From contig JAACMV010000019.1 of NCBI GenBank assembly GCA_010909725.1, positions 682,001 to 746,000 on the forward strand: a stretch of DNA of 64,000 bases, in the 5' to 3' direction. Within the stretch, counting starts at the first letter, position 1. Each line of letters opens with the position of its first letter. Position numbers and translations under genes: made by a program. Shown one piece after another: positions 11,236-22,451 of this stretch. The stretch is from Picochlorum sp. 'celeri'. Its lineage: Eukaryota > Chlorophyta > Trebouxiophyceae. The notes below the pieces were generated by a model that did not search any database, was not told the origin of the DNA, and saw only the letters and a list, made by a program, of their open reading frames with translations.

Positions 11236-12160
11236 TTACCTAGAAATATATTGAACCACAGCAAAACCTACAGTCACAACTGCAGCAATGGCAAAAATAC
11301 CGACTCCAACGGATGCAACCTTTGACACCATGGATTCTTCTGCTCCCTCAGCATCACTTCCTTCCACATAGATTCTTGGTTCCAAACCATACACATTGTT
11401 GTTTTCTAAAGATGTATCAGAACCTCCCTTGGTCGTATTGTACCCTGCAGACCCGCCGGACAAAACTGATCCAGAGACATCCACAGAAATGGCATCCTGG
11501 GACAACTTGACTGGATAAATTTCCATCTTTCTGCATGTTGATGATGGTGTCAACGCCCTTAACACGGGATTATTTGGATACCATGACACAATGGACCCGT
11601 CCTTCAGTGAGAAGAGGGTACCAGTGCTTGGGCATTCAATGCAGTAGTCTTGAGTGAATTTGGCCCTGATGAATCCCTCACTGTATGCTCCTTCAGCAGG
11701 AGATCTGGATTCAATCGCATAAATCTGATTCCTATACCAGAAGAGTAATACACTCTTTCCCTCTACTCGAACCTCCTTGCGCACGCCCTTTGGCAAATCC
11801 TCTGGCCTCATCACTGGAATGAAGTTGTCAGTCTGAGCAGCAGTCTTACCAGAGCTTCCCTCCTCCTCTGCCCGGGTAAGACACATTCCTCCCCTGCGAT
11901 GGGCATCATTTCCTGCACAATACAAATATATCGTCACACATAGGTCATGTGTTGCATCATTCGATCCACAGACGTGTGTCTAGTGGAACCTGTCCCGAGC
12001 ACCACACGAGTCACGCACCTTTGACGATGCCAGCGATCCCCCTTCGACCTGCCTTGATACCATGAACTGGTGATTTCTGTCCACAAATGTGGGCAATAGA
12101 TGCCCTTGGAACCACGCGAGCGACTGGTGCGCTCGTGGGTGCAAGAACTAGACGGGACAT
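11236..12160 (-). CDS. PSB33: PSB33/LIL8-like plastid Rieske-fold protein
   Basis: Exons (minus) 12019-12160 and 11236-11912 join phase 1 through a GTGCGT..TGCAG intron, about 272 residues. Exon 1 is a plausible chloroplast transit peptide (MSRLVLAPTSAPVARVVPRA). The core QIYAIESRSPAEGAYSEGF and CIECPSTGTLFSLKDG, then WYPNNPVLRALTP, is the signature of plant PSB33. It has a Rieske fold but lacks the Cys-x-His and Cys-x2-His iron ligands, so it should not bind a 2Fe-2S cluster. A C-terminal membrane span (VGVGIFAIAAVVTVGFAVV) follows. In plants PSB33 stabilises photosystem II and light-harvesting antenna in thylakoids. The gene is convergent with COX11, stop to stop 17 bases apart. Confidence 0.85.
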
Positions 12161-12491
12161 GTCTCTGTACTCTGGTAAATGAAAAATGGGTGGAAGAGAA
12201 CGAGTCTCTGTGCACTAATAGTACAAAGTAGTGAAAAAAATACTCAATTGGCCCACCCAACGTGGACCTATGGCTCGTGTGCAGATCCAGTGTGAGGAGA
12301 TTGGGTAAGATCCCGTCAGTGGGCATGATCGATGGGAAGCCTTGAATCCTTCTAGCATTGGACCAAAAAACCGTTGACTTGCCATATGGCATGGGCGCTT
12401 CTCACATCTATAAGTCCTACACATACCCTGCTGCATCCAATTATTCCCTTTTTATACTTCTATAATCTAAAATAGCGTACATAGTAGTGCC
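12161..12491. promoter_or_regulatory. divergent upstream region of PSB33 and the coiled-coil gene
   Basis: Gene-free 331 bases between two divergent starts. Pyrimidine- and AT-rich stretches near 12440-12480 precede the plus-strand gene. No motif was recognised. Confidence 0.3.
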
Positions 12492-13163
12492 ATGGTGACT
12501 GAAAACCCCTCAGATGGACACAAAGGACCCTGTTCCGGTCAACTTGCAGAACGATGTGCAACCGTCACAAAGAATGACTTCTCTATTGGACTCGATGATA
12601 GGGAATATATTTCATGGAGAGAAGTAAAACATTTCATACAGGGGGTGGAAGAGGTGATCAAGGCCAAGGATCAGGTGGCTCGAGAGGCCCTGAACGAGAG
12701 CGAAACACTCAAGTGGATTCTCGAGGAGGAGAAGGAAAAATTCCGAGAATCTTTCGAGGAAATCGCCTTTCTGAATGCAGAAATAAAAAATCTAAGTATG
12801 GAAAAGTCAGAAACGTTGCAGAAAATGCAACAGGTTGATAGGGAAAATGCAAATTTGAAAGAGCAGCTTGTGATTGCTCAGTTGCAACTGGAACACATGT
12901 CTGCCAGTGCCTCTCCTTCCTGCAGCCCGTACCTAGGAGCAGGTACAGGGGGTGCAGATGAGCGTTCTTCTGATGAGAAACAGCGGTATTCGTCAGGTGT
13001 TGGTGTGGAGAAGAGGATTGCCCATCTCCAAAAGGGTGCTGCTGCGACAGTGTCCCCAACTGCTCTGTTTCATACTCCTGAACTTGTTCGGGACAGCCAA
13101 AAGCTGCAGACAGCCAATGATGAGAATCTGCATTATACCATCAATGCAAACAAGATTGATTGA
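12492..13163 (+). CDS. coiled-coil protein of unknown function
   Basis: A 223-residue single-exon frame starting at ATG 12492 (GCCATGG context). Residues about 42-135 are a heptad-rich, highly charged helix (VEEVIKAKDQVAREALNESE and ENANLKEQLVIAQLQLEH), predicted to form a coiled coil. The tail is Ser/Gly rich and unstructured. No membrane span, signal or catalytic motif. The last codons run into a (GATT)4 repeat at 13154-13169 that contains the stop region. I do not recognise the family. Confidence 0.6.
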   Translation: MVTENPSDGHKGPCSGQLAERCATVTKNDFSIGLDDREYISWREVKHFIQGVEEVIKAKDQVAREALNESETLKWILEEEKEKFRESFEEIAFLNAEIKNLSMEKSETLQKMQQVDRENANLKEQLVIAQLQLEHMSASASPSCSPYLGAGTGGADERSSDEKQRYSSGVGVEKRIAHLQKGAAATVSPTALFHTPELVRDSQKLQTANDENLHYTINANKID

Positions 13164-13457
13164 TTGATTGATTATAGCGTCTATGTCTCGGCATCTTTTT
13201 GTCGATTTATACCCGTATTCCAGAATCTGTACAGAGATCTCTACAGATATTTGTAGAGATCTAGTGTAAAGAAGGAGAAGGTGTCCTTCTGTCGTTGGTC
13301 CATGCAATGTCCAGAAACAAATCATTATTTGTATCAATATTTGGGTAAATAAGATTGAAAAAAAGAAAAGCAGCCTAGGCTGAACAGGCCCTCTGGTTCA
13401 CACGAAACCAAAGAAGAAAAAATCAGAGCAACTTTTTGATACACATCGAGTAGTATT

Positions 13458-15301
13458 ATGAGTGTCTCTCCCGGTGCCTTTCTGCTTCGCGTAGCTCGAG
13501 GTGGGAATTTTATGGTACAAACGTACGTGATCAATAGTTTCTATCGGCTTGTATGCTCTGTGCACTGACGCGGTGTGTTTTGAGTACAGGCACGGGATCC
13601 CATCCAAGCTTGTTCAGGATGCTATCACTGAGATTGTCGATGATTTTAACAATCATTCGAGGACGATTCGATCATCCACAGGGGTAAAATCTAGGTATGA
13701 ATCGAATAATTCATGCGAGAACGACTTGATTATTATATTGAGACATGAAAATTAATCAAATGTTGATTGCGACGTTGGATTTGCGATGCAGAGGGGATGA
13801 GGATGCATATAATGTATCATTAGGACAGAGGTATGCGTTGCAGAGCAAGTATTTGGTGACGTTTCGGTTGGTGGATAGCATCATGGTGTTTTATGTGTGT
13901 GAGCCACACACCAATCCAATTGTGAGTTTGCGGTATGTGGATGCTGCGACAAAGATTTTGGTTGGGGTGTGCAAGGGAGCTGAAATTTCGACCAAGAGAT
14001 TGTCGAAAAAGTATGCGACCTTGTATTTGTTGCTGGGGAGGATATTAGGGAGAGGGATTGGGTATTTGCCATCTGCATTTATTCATGCTCCTCCTACGAA
14101 TGAGAAGATGTTGTCGATGCCGGTGTCTGCATCTGATGCGAGTAGAAAGTTGAAGAAGATGGCAAAGACAAAGACGAAGAATTCGTTCGTCAAGACGAGT
14201 GAGGATGTGGAGGTGGTGCAGGGAGAAAAGGGTGATGGGGAGGAGGTGCTGCAAAAGGTCTGGGATGCGAGTGGGCACGCGGTGACGTCGACAGAGTTTG
14301 TGATACCAGCTGGGGCGCTTCCTGCTCCGCCTAGTCGAGTGATGGGTGCGAAGCGAAAGCCACCAGCACCGCCTGTACACAGTGTTTCAACGCATGCATT
14401 CTCTGGTGCGGCAACAGCTGATGAGGGTGATGACGATGAAACTGTTGTGGAGGAGTCGCATGATGAAAAGGAAGAATCTAATCTGCGGGAGGGTGTTGTA
14501 GAAGATACAGAGGCGACTGTGGCGCATGATATTCCCGTGTCTGACTTGCAAGAGGCACTTGTGATGGTTGAGGTGTGGGAAGGATCTGTGTCACATGGTG
14601 CCATCGAGTCTGCGTGCGTGCGGGGTGAAGTTCGTAGAGCACTAGCACCATACAATTTGGATAAAGCTGCCTTTCGGATTATTGAGTCTGAGTCGCTTGT
14701 CGTTGATAGTTGTTTGCACAGCGCATCTGTGCATAGGATGTATGCACAGAAGAATGTGGGAGAGTTTGGAGCTCGTTTATCCAGTACACCGATTGATACG
14801 TCATATTTGAAATATCAGCTTCCTAGTTCTGCTGTAGATCCACCTCTGCAGTGCAACATGCTTGTTGCTTTGCCAGAGGAGGAGAAGGGCCCTGCAAAGA
14901 GTATGTTGCTAGTCATCCCTTTTGCAGTGAATCCATCTCTGCCCAACGGACTAGTAGATGTGTCTGTTACTCTCAGTTTACCCCCAGAGTTGGATGGACT
15001 CGTGAAGACGTCTCACAAGGCCTCGTTTAGCCCACAGGAATCTCGAATTCAATGGTGCATTGACTCTATGGAAGCAGGAAGCACTGGTGCCATTCGAGCC
15101 ATTTTGAAATCATCCAAGGGCATTCAAAATCGCGATACTACTGTAGAGGATATCAGAGCAGAGGTATTATTCAGTGGATACCCAGGGAAATCGTACTCTG
15201 GGCTAGGATTTGAAGTAGGCTTTGAGGGTGATGAAGATGGCAAGCCATATTATGCTGGAAAGATCCGAACATTTGGACGTGTGTCTCTATCTGCAGCGTG
15301 A
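13458..15301 (+). CDS. medium (mu) adaptin-like protein, possible TSET TCUP subunit
   Basis: Exons 13458-13522, 13590-13694 and 13792-15301 join in frame (donors GTACGT and GTATGA) to 559 residues. The first about 140 residues look like a longin domain (GAFLLRVARGGNF, LVTFRLVDSIMVFYVCEP, LSKKYATLYLLLGRIL). A long acidic, low-complexity linker follows (about 150-290). The C-terminal 270 residues look like a mu-homology domain of beta sheets, ending YSGLGFEVGFEGDEDG. Longin plus MHD is the layout of medium adaptins. The sequence is not close to AP-1 to AP-4 mu or to delta-COP as I know them, so the divergent TSET subunit TCUP (TML in plants) or AP-5 mu are candidates. The assignment to one of these is inference. 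Confidence 0.5.
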
Positions 15302-15416
15302 TGAAAGCAATGGCCTCAGATCTAATTACTATTTATGATGGAATTTGTGTTGCTGTAAGAACTAGAAGAAACGATTTACGAGGTGACGAGTAGAAGCGTT
15401 ACTACTAGTACCAGAC

Positions 15417-16035
15417 ATGGGGAGGTCCTTGAGACGAATCAAACGCTCTCGGCCTAAAATCATTAAGCGGAAGAGCAAAACACGGTTCACTAAAAGCAAG
15501 ATACCCCATGAACTGAAGAAGGGCTCAGAAGCACTGGAGGATAAGTTGGGAGCAGAGTACGAAAATTGCCTCTGACATGCTCGCATGCAATGCCACTCAC
15601 ATTCTTCCTTTTTGTCTCCTGTACAGGCTCGAATGGGATGAAAGTAAACATTTGAAAGACAATTATGAAGAATCGGGTTTCGTGATGGATCCTAATGAGG
15701 GTCATGGGAGGAAAACCCGTGGGGGTATCAACCTTGAGACGGAGGTCAAGAGTGACGAGGACTTGGACGATGATTTGCGCGTGACGTTGGGTAAGCAGAG
15801 TCTTATCCATGGTCCAGCTGCTCCAAAAAGGCCTACAGATAGACAGAGAAGGGTGGTTGCAGAGTTACAAAAGGTCCACGGTGATGATGTGGCAGCAATG
15901 ATGATGGATCACAAGAGAAATAAAATGCAGTTGAGTGCAGGGGCACTCAAGGAATTGATTCGAGCGTGCGAGTATTGGGCACCAGGCAGCGGTGTAGATT
16001 TTAGAGTTCCAGTAAAAAGCTTATGGACAAAGTAA
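15417..16035 (+). CDS. NOP16: nucleolar protein 16 (ribosome biogenesis)
   Basis: Exons 15417-15556 and 15627-16035 (70-bp intron, GTACGA..TACAG, phase 2) give 182 residues. The N-terminus is strongly basic (RRIKRSRPKIIKRKSKTRF), fitting nucleolar targeting. Exon 2 has LEWDESKHLKDNYEESGFV and the C-terminal block GDDVAAMMMDHKRNKMQLS followed by LKELIRACEYW, the characteristic end of the Nop16 family. Length matches the family (about 180-230). Nop16 is an assembly factor of the 60S pre-ribosome. Antisense frames here are shadows. The gene is convergent with the DAHP synthase gene, 63 bases between stops. Confidence 0.8.
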
Positions 16036-16098
16036 ACGTTACATGTTGTATCTCATTTGTAATGAATGAATCAAAAGGACTGAGGAAGCCTGTTCTTT

Positions 16099-17765
16099 TT
16101 AGTCGTGTTTTCTTCTTTCCCTCAGGCGGGAGGCCACATAGAATGCCATCTCCAGGGCCTGCTCAGCATTTAAGCGTGGATCGCAGTGTGTGTGGTACCT
16201 TGAATCTAAGTCTGTCTCGGACACGGATGACCCGCCGCCAATGCACTCTGTGACATCATCACCAGTCATCTCAAGATGCACTCCTCCTGGGATGGATCCC
16301 ATCTCCTGATGCACATCGAAGAATGCTTCTACTTCCGCCCTCACATTATCATAGCGGCGTGTCTTATATCCGTTGCAACTTTCAGTGTTTCCGTGCATTG
16401 GGTCACACACCCAGGTGACAATCTGTCCAGCCTCCTGGACAGCTTGAATAAGCCTTGGGAAATTCTCCCTCAATTTGGCAGCACCCATTCGCACAATAAC
16501 AGCAAGCCTTCCTGGTGTATTTTCTGGGTTCAATGCTGCAATCAACGCGACCAATTCACTTGGATCCATCTTGTCTGATACCTTGACGCCAATTGGATTT
16601 CCAATACCCTTGAGGTACTCCACATGAGCATTATCTAACTGGCGTGTCCTCTCTCCACACCACAAAAAGTGACCAGAGCATCCATAGTACAGTCCAGTCG
16701 TAGAATCCACTCGAGTCAACGCGCCTTCGTAGTCCAAAAGAAGGCACTCGTGACTCACAAAGAATTCGGTTTCATTGAACAATGTTGACAACTCCTGAGC
16801 ACCGCAAGCTTTGACAAACACCAATGCCTCCTTCACACGTTTTGCAAGATCCAAGTACGCTTCTCCTTCATCGCTATTACTCATAAAGTCCAGGTTCCAA
16901 TCCGCCACTCTATCAAGAGCAGCATATCCTCCTGTAGAGAACCCACGCACCAAGTTCAATGTAGCTGCTGACTGGTGATACGCCTTGACCAGCCTTTGTG
17001 GATCTGGGACTCGAGCTTCAGGAGTGAACTCAGGTCCATTGATGATATCGCCTCTATATGATGGGAGTTCGACATCACCCTTCTTCTCCAAATCTGCAGA
17101 TCGAGGCTTGGCAAACTGCCCGGCAAGGCGACCAATCTTTACAACAGGCACACCCCCACCATACATCACCACCAGACTCATCTGAAGAATCAAACGGTAC
17201 AAGTCTCTTATTCTGTTGGCATTGAACTGATCGAACGACTCGGCGCAATCTCCACCCTGAACAATGAAAGCATCCCCTCTGGCAGCAGCCGCAAGTCTAT
17301 CCTGAAGAGTTCTGCACTCTCCAGCGAAAACCAACGGTGGCATAGAAGCAATTTCAGCAATACCCTTGTCTAATGCATCCTGCACACCATACATGTTGCT
17401 TGAATCGACGATATTTGAAAATCCTCCAACACCACTCACAAGAAGCGCCAACAGTCTTTGCAGGTAAATTACCCCAACATTGACACAATGAGCGGTATCC
17501 CCACACATACCTTGTCCGGATAATTTGGTTGCTGCAATGCGGTGAAGTTTTTCCATGAATCCACGCTCCACTCGGATAAATGCTCGGCTGAACTGGCAAA
17601 TGGCACCGAGTCCGACGGCTCCGCAACTGCTTTCAACAGAGCGTACGAACGCTTTTGCTGACGGCTTGTAGTTGCTTTTCTTGCATTGTGGATAGCATGC
17701 AGCCTCTCATTTCGCGTGATACCCGTGCTGCAGCCGCTGCGAATGCTGCTTGACAACAAAACCAT
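16099..17765 (-). CDS. plastid DAHP synthase, plant-type class II
   Basis: Exons (minus) 17511-17765 and 16099-17379 (131-bp intron, GTATGT..GTGCAG, phase 0) give 511 residues. The junction [13 protein letters not shown] restores the family sequence, while the open frame across the intron does not. An N-terminal 45 residues rich in Ser, Arg and Ala is a plausible plastid transit peptide. Family motifs: [93 protein letters not shown]. The Cys of GGDC, the His of PMHG and the Glu of HLEM are metal ligands. It catalyses erythrose 4-phosphate plus phosphoenolpyruvate to DAHP, the first step of the shikimate pathway. Confidence 0.95.
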
Positions 17766-18022
17766 GACGAAGTTTCCTCCACACTCTTCTCTCTAGTGTC
17801 AGAGAATATTCGTATTAAATTATACAGAAATTTAAATAAATGTAGCCCGTTGGAGTAAACCATGCACACAGACAAGGACAAAGTCAGATGGGTATCAGAA
17901 TATTTAATGTCCTTTTTAAGGAGAACATCACCCTGAGTTCAGGTTTCTAGTACCACAAACGTGCTCAAGATTCCCTCACAAGTGTCCATTAAGCCATTAC
18001 CAGTGAATTGAAACCCAGGTAT

Positions 18023-18792
18023 ATGCAGGAGAAGGCTGAATCACTGAAAACCGTCACGCTGGTACGCTCACATTCCTTGCATTCCCCTTTTTTAAACGGA
18101 TGAGTACTCATCATTCCCAGGATACCCATGATACGCATCGAACCATCCTTTGAAATGAAATACATATTGTTGCAGAAATGCTGGCAGGCTGAGGATGATG
18201 TGATCGATGCGCTCGGCACCCTTGCAGAGTGGCTTGGTCTTGTCCAAGAACCATTTCCTACACCATCGCAATACCAGTCGTTGCTGGACTCTATACGCGA
18301 TGATGAGGCTCTTGTAAAGGAAATTGAGGAGATCTATGGGTCAGAGTTGGAAAAGCGTCATGGTGATGATGCGTGTGCACGAGTCAAAGGGCCTCCTCGA
18401 GACTGCCTCAGCGATGCATCCATGGAAACCAGTGCTCAAGCGCTGCGGGTTTTAGAGACGTCCATGAAGTATATACACAAGCTTGTTGGAGAGATTCAAC
18501 AGTTGATTGGATCGCTGCAAGCTGATGAGATGGACGGATTGCGAGTGGAGGATGTGTCAATGATTGACTGTCTTTTGGAGAATGCACCCATCTTGGTATG
18601 TTTATGGATAGGATTGAACGGTTGTCACTCAAAATGTATTTTGATGCTTTATTTTTATTTTATTGTTTTTGGTGTCGAATACAGGATTCTCTTGTCAGCA
18701 AAGTCTCAACATCATTGCTGTCGCTGACCAAATCCGAGATGGATGGAGTGGTTGTGGCAGCAAGAATGCTCCATGTGGATGACTATGGCTGA
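18023..18792 (+). CDS. helical protein of unknown function, three exons
   Basis: Exons 18023-18061, 18176-18595 and 18685-18792 join in phase 0 (donors GTACGC and GTATGT; acceptors TTGCAG and TACAG) to 188 residues starting MQEKAESLKTVTL. The body is acidic and helical (CWQAEDDVIDALGTLAEWLG, LETSMKYIHKLVGEIQQLI). The last exon adds DSLVSKVSTSLLSLTKSEMDG. The first tiny exon is the least certain part; a longer upstream start is possible. No catalytic or targeting motif is visible. Two inferred introns that keep frame, and an open middle exon of 140 codons, support a real gene. Confidence 0.55.
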
Positions 18793-19198
18793 CCATGGCG
18801 ACTGGATGCACATGATATAAGCTATCTACTGTAGAGATCCATACGAGTGCTGTATGACCTGTGGTTGTTGTTGTTCTGCCCAAGAATGGAATGGAGCCTA
18901 GCTTTACAAAAAGATAGGGAGCAACTTCAAATGGTTCCTTTTGAAGGGATTCTGTCGGTTTTTTTTCCTTTGCCCCATACGAATTTAGTATTTGGAAAAT
19001 GAAAAGGATATTCTACTGCATACCACCCAGCAGTACTGCAGATGTCTATGCCTCATGCACTTCCTAATTTGATGTCCATGCACAAAGGTCCGATTTCGCT
19101 TTTCACGCATATGCAAAATCTATGTATACACAGTTTTATTATTTTTTTATTATTATATATAGTGAGTTCGTTAATACAAGTGTCCGTTAAGAATTCGG
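18793..19198. other. spacer, nothing recognised
   Basis: 406 bases with a T-run near 18958-18969 and an AT-rich stretch (19130-19165) just before the next gene. It probably includes the 3' UTR of the previous gene and the promoter of the next. No RNA gene seen. Confidence 0.3.
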
Positions 19199-22100
19199 AT
19201 GTTTCGAGATACGCCTGGTGGGGTAGTCTGCGGGGAAGAGGAGGGTGCCACGGGTCGACGGGATGCCAAGAGGCTCTGTCTCGAACTGGAGAAACAATTT
19301 GTTTCTATTTCTAAAAGTGGGAATGATGCGGAGAGGAAGGAGTGTACTGACACCATCAAGGTGCTCTGTGAGCGTTTGGTGAAAGCTCTGAGGGAGGGTG
19401 GGGATGCATCAAAACCGTGCGAGTGCCGAGCGGCGAGGTCTTCTGCTCCTGGAGATGTGCATACTTCCTATGAAAGCCATCATTGTCGGTCTTTCTACGT
19501 GGATATTCTACAAGTTCTCTCAGAGTCGTGTTTGCATGGCTACACAGAGTGCATGGAGGGTTTGCATGGGGGCACAGTGGATGCACGTGTGGCATGCTTG
19601 GATTCTATGTGGTCTGTCTATGGTGTTTTCTGTCGCGAAGGAAAGTCTGGACTGTGTCCTCATATCACATTTGGATGTCTGGTGTACTTGCTTCAGGTGT
19701 ATGACTGCTTTCCATTCGAGAGCCTTGATGGCCGCATCAGGGATCATCAAAGAATACTCTTGGATGAAATAGTCGAGGTACTCGCCCGTATGAATGATAT
19801 GAAACCAATTGATGAAGGAGATTTCCCCCCATTCTGGTTTGAATTTATGATTCGAGGGCATTTGATTGTTTCTAAGGAGTCAAAGAATGAGGTGAGTTGT
19901 CAAGCAATGGTAATTCATTATGATTTAAATGATAACTCGGGTGCTTCTCGACTATTCTGTGCAGTTAGTCGAAAATAATTGTATTTCAACAGCGAAACGT
20001 ATTCTTTCTGAATGTTATGATCATTTGATGCCGGATGAAAAGGTGAGAGCATGCTCTGTGGTGGCGCTGCACCATTACGAGAAAGCATGCAGTTTGGAGG
20101 AGTCTGGTGACTTCACCAGGTCATCTATTCGCCACTGTGATCAGTCAATCAAGCTGGTAGAAAATGTGATAGATCACGTTGAGGTGTTGGAGCACACCTA
20201 TGAGTTGATGACACTCATGTATCAGGTGAGGCTCCTCATGGCCAAGGCATTGCTGCGCTTGGGTGAGATGAAGAATGCATCTGCTGAGCTGTCTCGCATT
20301 CCACCTCTACAGGATGGTGAGGATCCGGTTCGAATCTTGATCGGTTTTGAGGTCTTATTCATGAAAGCCAGGATCTGTGTGAGGCTAAATGAGCCATTGA
20401 AATGCTTTGCATACCTTGGGAAAGATGTAGCTGAGGCAATAGGACTGCTGAAAGAGGGCTCGGATATCCTTGGAGAAATCACTCAGTCATTGGGTTGCTT
20501 GATGGGGGAAATCATGGTCGCATTTCCTTTGGTGAGAGATCAATGCATCCCTGAGTCATTCTCTAATTTGCTCAGAGTGACGCCCAATGTGGGTCTAGAT
20601 GCATTCATGGTCCTCATCAATATGCTGCAATCTGCCTCAGAGCCGTGTGATTTTGCTGTGCCACTATTCTTAGATATTATATCAGATGATAGGATAGTGA
20701 ATATGGTCGTAAATAAGAGGGATAATATGGATGTGTGTCGGAAGGCATTCCAGAAGGTTGCATATGAGCTGTTTTTGAAGGGCAAGATTGATGTTTGCAT
20801 TCTATTTCAACAAGCATGCCTTAGATATGGTCCCATTACCAAGAGACAGTGGTCATTGACTGTGTTGATGGGGTTGTATGTGTTCTCAAAGAACAAGTCC
20901 ATGGCAGAGCAATGTTTGGATCAGCTTGAGAAGGCATCCATGAGGCAGCCACTGGTCGTTCTGATGACGCTTGTCTTGATGTTTGAGCATCACGATGGAG
21001 ATATCACATCCTGTCAAATCAAAGATGTCATCATGGCACGTGTTTCAGCACACAATGGTATTCAATGGGGTATGGAGGATCTTCAAGCCATGGACGAGAT
21101 GGCAGCATTTTATAATAGTCCTGTGCAGCATCCATCAACGCTGCTTTGTCAGTCTCAAGAAATGCCTTATGATTCAATCATTGAGGGTAACGATCATGGG
21201 CCGCTTGATAGTCTCGATATTCTGGTGAGGTTCTTGGAAAAGGAAAAGGATCTGCCTGAAACGTTTGTCACAGATCTCAACAATATTGTGGACGCCGCCT
21301 TGCATGCTACGTCTGACGTCTCTTCCAAGCAAGTATGTTTAATGTTTGCCAAGATAATGCGGCTGGCTCAGGTGCTTCAAACAGCACAATGTGGCATGGA
21401 TGATTCATCATCCAAGAAAAGGGTACAAGTTATGGATGGTGCCTCCCAATGCCTGGCAGCATGTCTTTACATTCTAGAAAAGGCCCCATATGTTGTTCGA
21501 AACTTGGAAAAGGTCACGGAAATATTACGTCATGCACAATACCGAGCAATGACTATGCTAGCAAATGAGTATTTGGACATGGCATTCTTTTCTTCTCAAC
21601 AAAAAGAAGAAGCCATGTCCTTGCTCGATCAAACTATGGAGGCATTGAAGCCGTTTGACCATTCTGAAAATGCAGCACTGGCATTGCTCAAGTTTCGTCA
21701 GAGCATATTGATGGGAGAGACAACAAGTACCCTCAACGAGGCAAATATGCAATATTTGCAGAGTTTGTTGGGCGATGAGTGCAGTGCTCAATTCATCATG
21801 CATCACGTAGCCTCTCCTGGAATACCCATGGTGTGTATTCCACAGCTTGTACAATCTATGTGCCAGCAAACATATCAAGTTCCTTGTGACAACTGGAGAG
21901 ACATCCTTCAATTGTCATTCGAGCAACAAGACACATGTAGGACGTTTTCAATCATATCCAATATCCTACGTGTATCTGAGAGGGACGAACAATCAGCCCC
22001 TTTCGCATATATGGTCAAGCAGATGATCAGGAGACACCCAAATCTGCATGAGAGACTCACAGCCAAGCTCTCTCACGAAGCTCCTTGGACCTTTCGTGTC

Positions 22101-22331
22101 GTTGCTGCTGCACACCAGTCAAAGTCAGTGGAAGATAAGCACGAAAGTAAAAGAATCAAAATGGCCCATCCACCAGAGTATGGCAGTGTGAAAGAGGAAA
22201 GCAGACAAGTCTCCAAAGGCACCTCGGAAAGCCAGCCTGTCTCAAATCACTCCTCCTCATACTCTAGTCCTCACAAGGACACTGGAATCTTGGGCACATG
22301 GATACAGAAAGTTTTGCGTCGTCATGTATAA
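19199..22331 (+). CDS. large alpha-solenoid protein, possible ZIP4/SPO22-like meiotic factor
   Basis: Exons 19199-19891 and 19965-22331 (73-bp intron, GTGAGT..GTGCAG, phase 0) give 1019 residues. The protein is almost entirely helical with TPR-like stretches (YEKACSLEESGDFTRSSIRH, ALLRLGEMKNASAELSRIP, FMKARICVRLNEPLKCFAYL, EEAMSLLDQTMEALKPFD). The C-terminus is Ser/Lys rich and disordered. Length and pattern resemble TPR scaffolds such as the meiotic crossover protein ZIP4/SPO22 (about 940 residues in plants), but I see no residue pattern that proves this. No signal peptide or membrane span. Confidence 0.6.
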
Positions 22332-22451
22332 AAACTATGCAATCATTTTGTAACATAAAAGGATAAAATCGGATCCATCAAAAATGTTGCCTCAGCAAAA
22401 AAAATCGAAAACCGTCACCGCATTTTTTCTTGTTTCATCAATATATACATC

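Noticed and set aside
11236..11912. Rieske 2Fe-2S ferredoxin-like electron carrier
   Set aside because: The fold is there but none of the four ligand residues is; PSB33 fits instead.
17380..17510. Extending DAHP synthase exon 2 upstream through the open frame
   Set aside because: The frame reads unrelated sequence ([15 protein letters not shown]) with no match to the family, while removal of a GTATGT..GTGCAG intron restores the conserved join.
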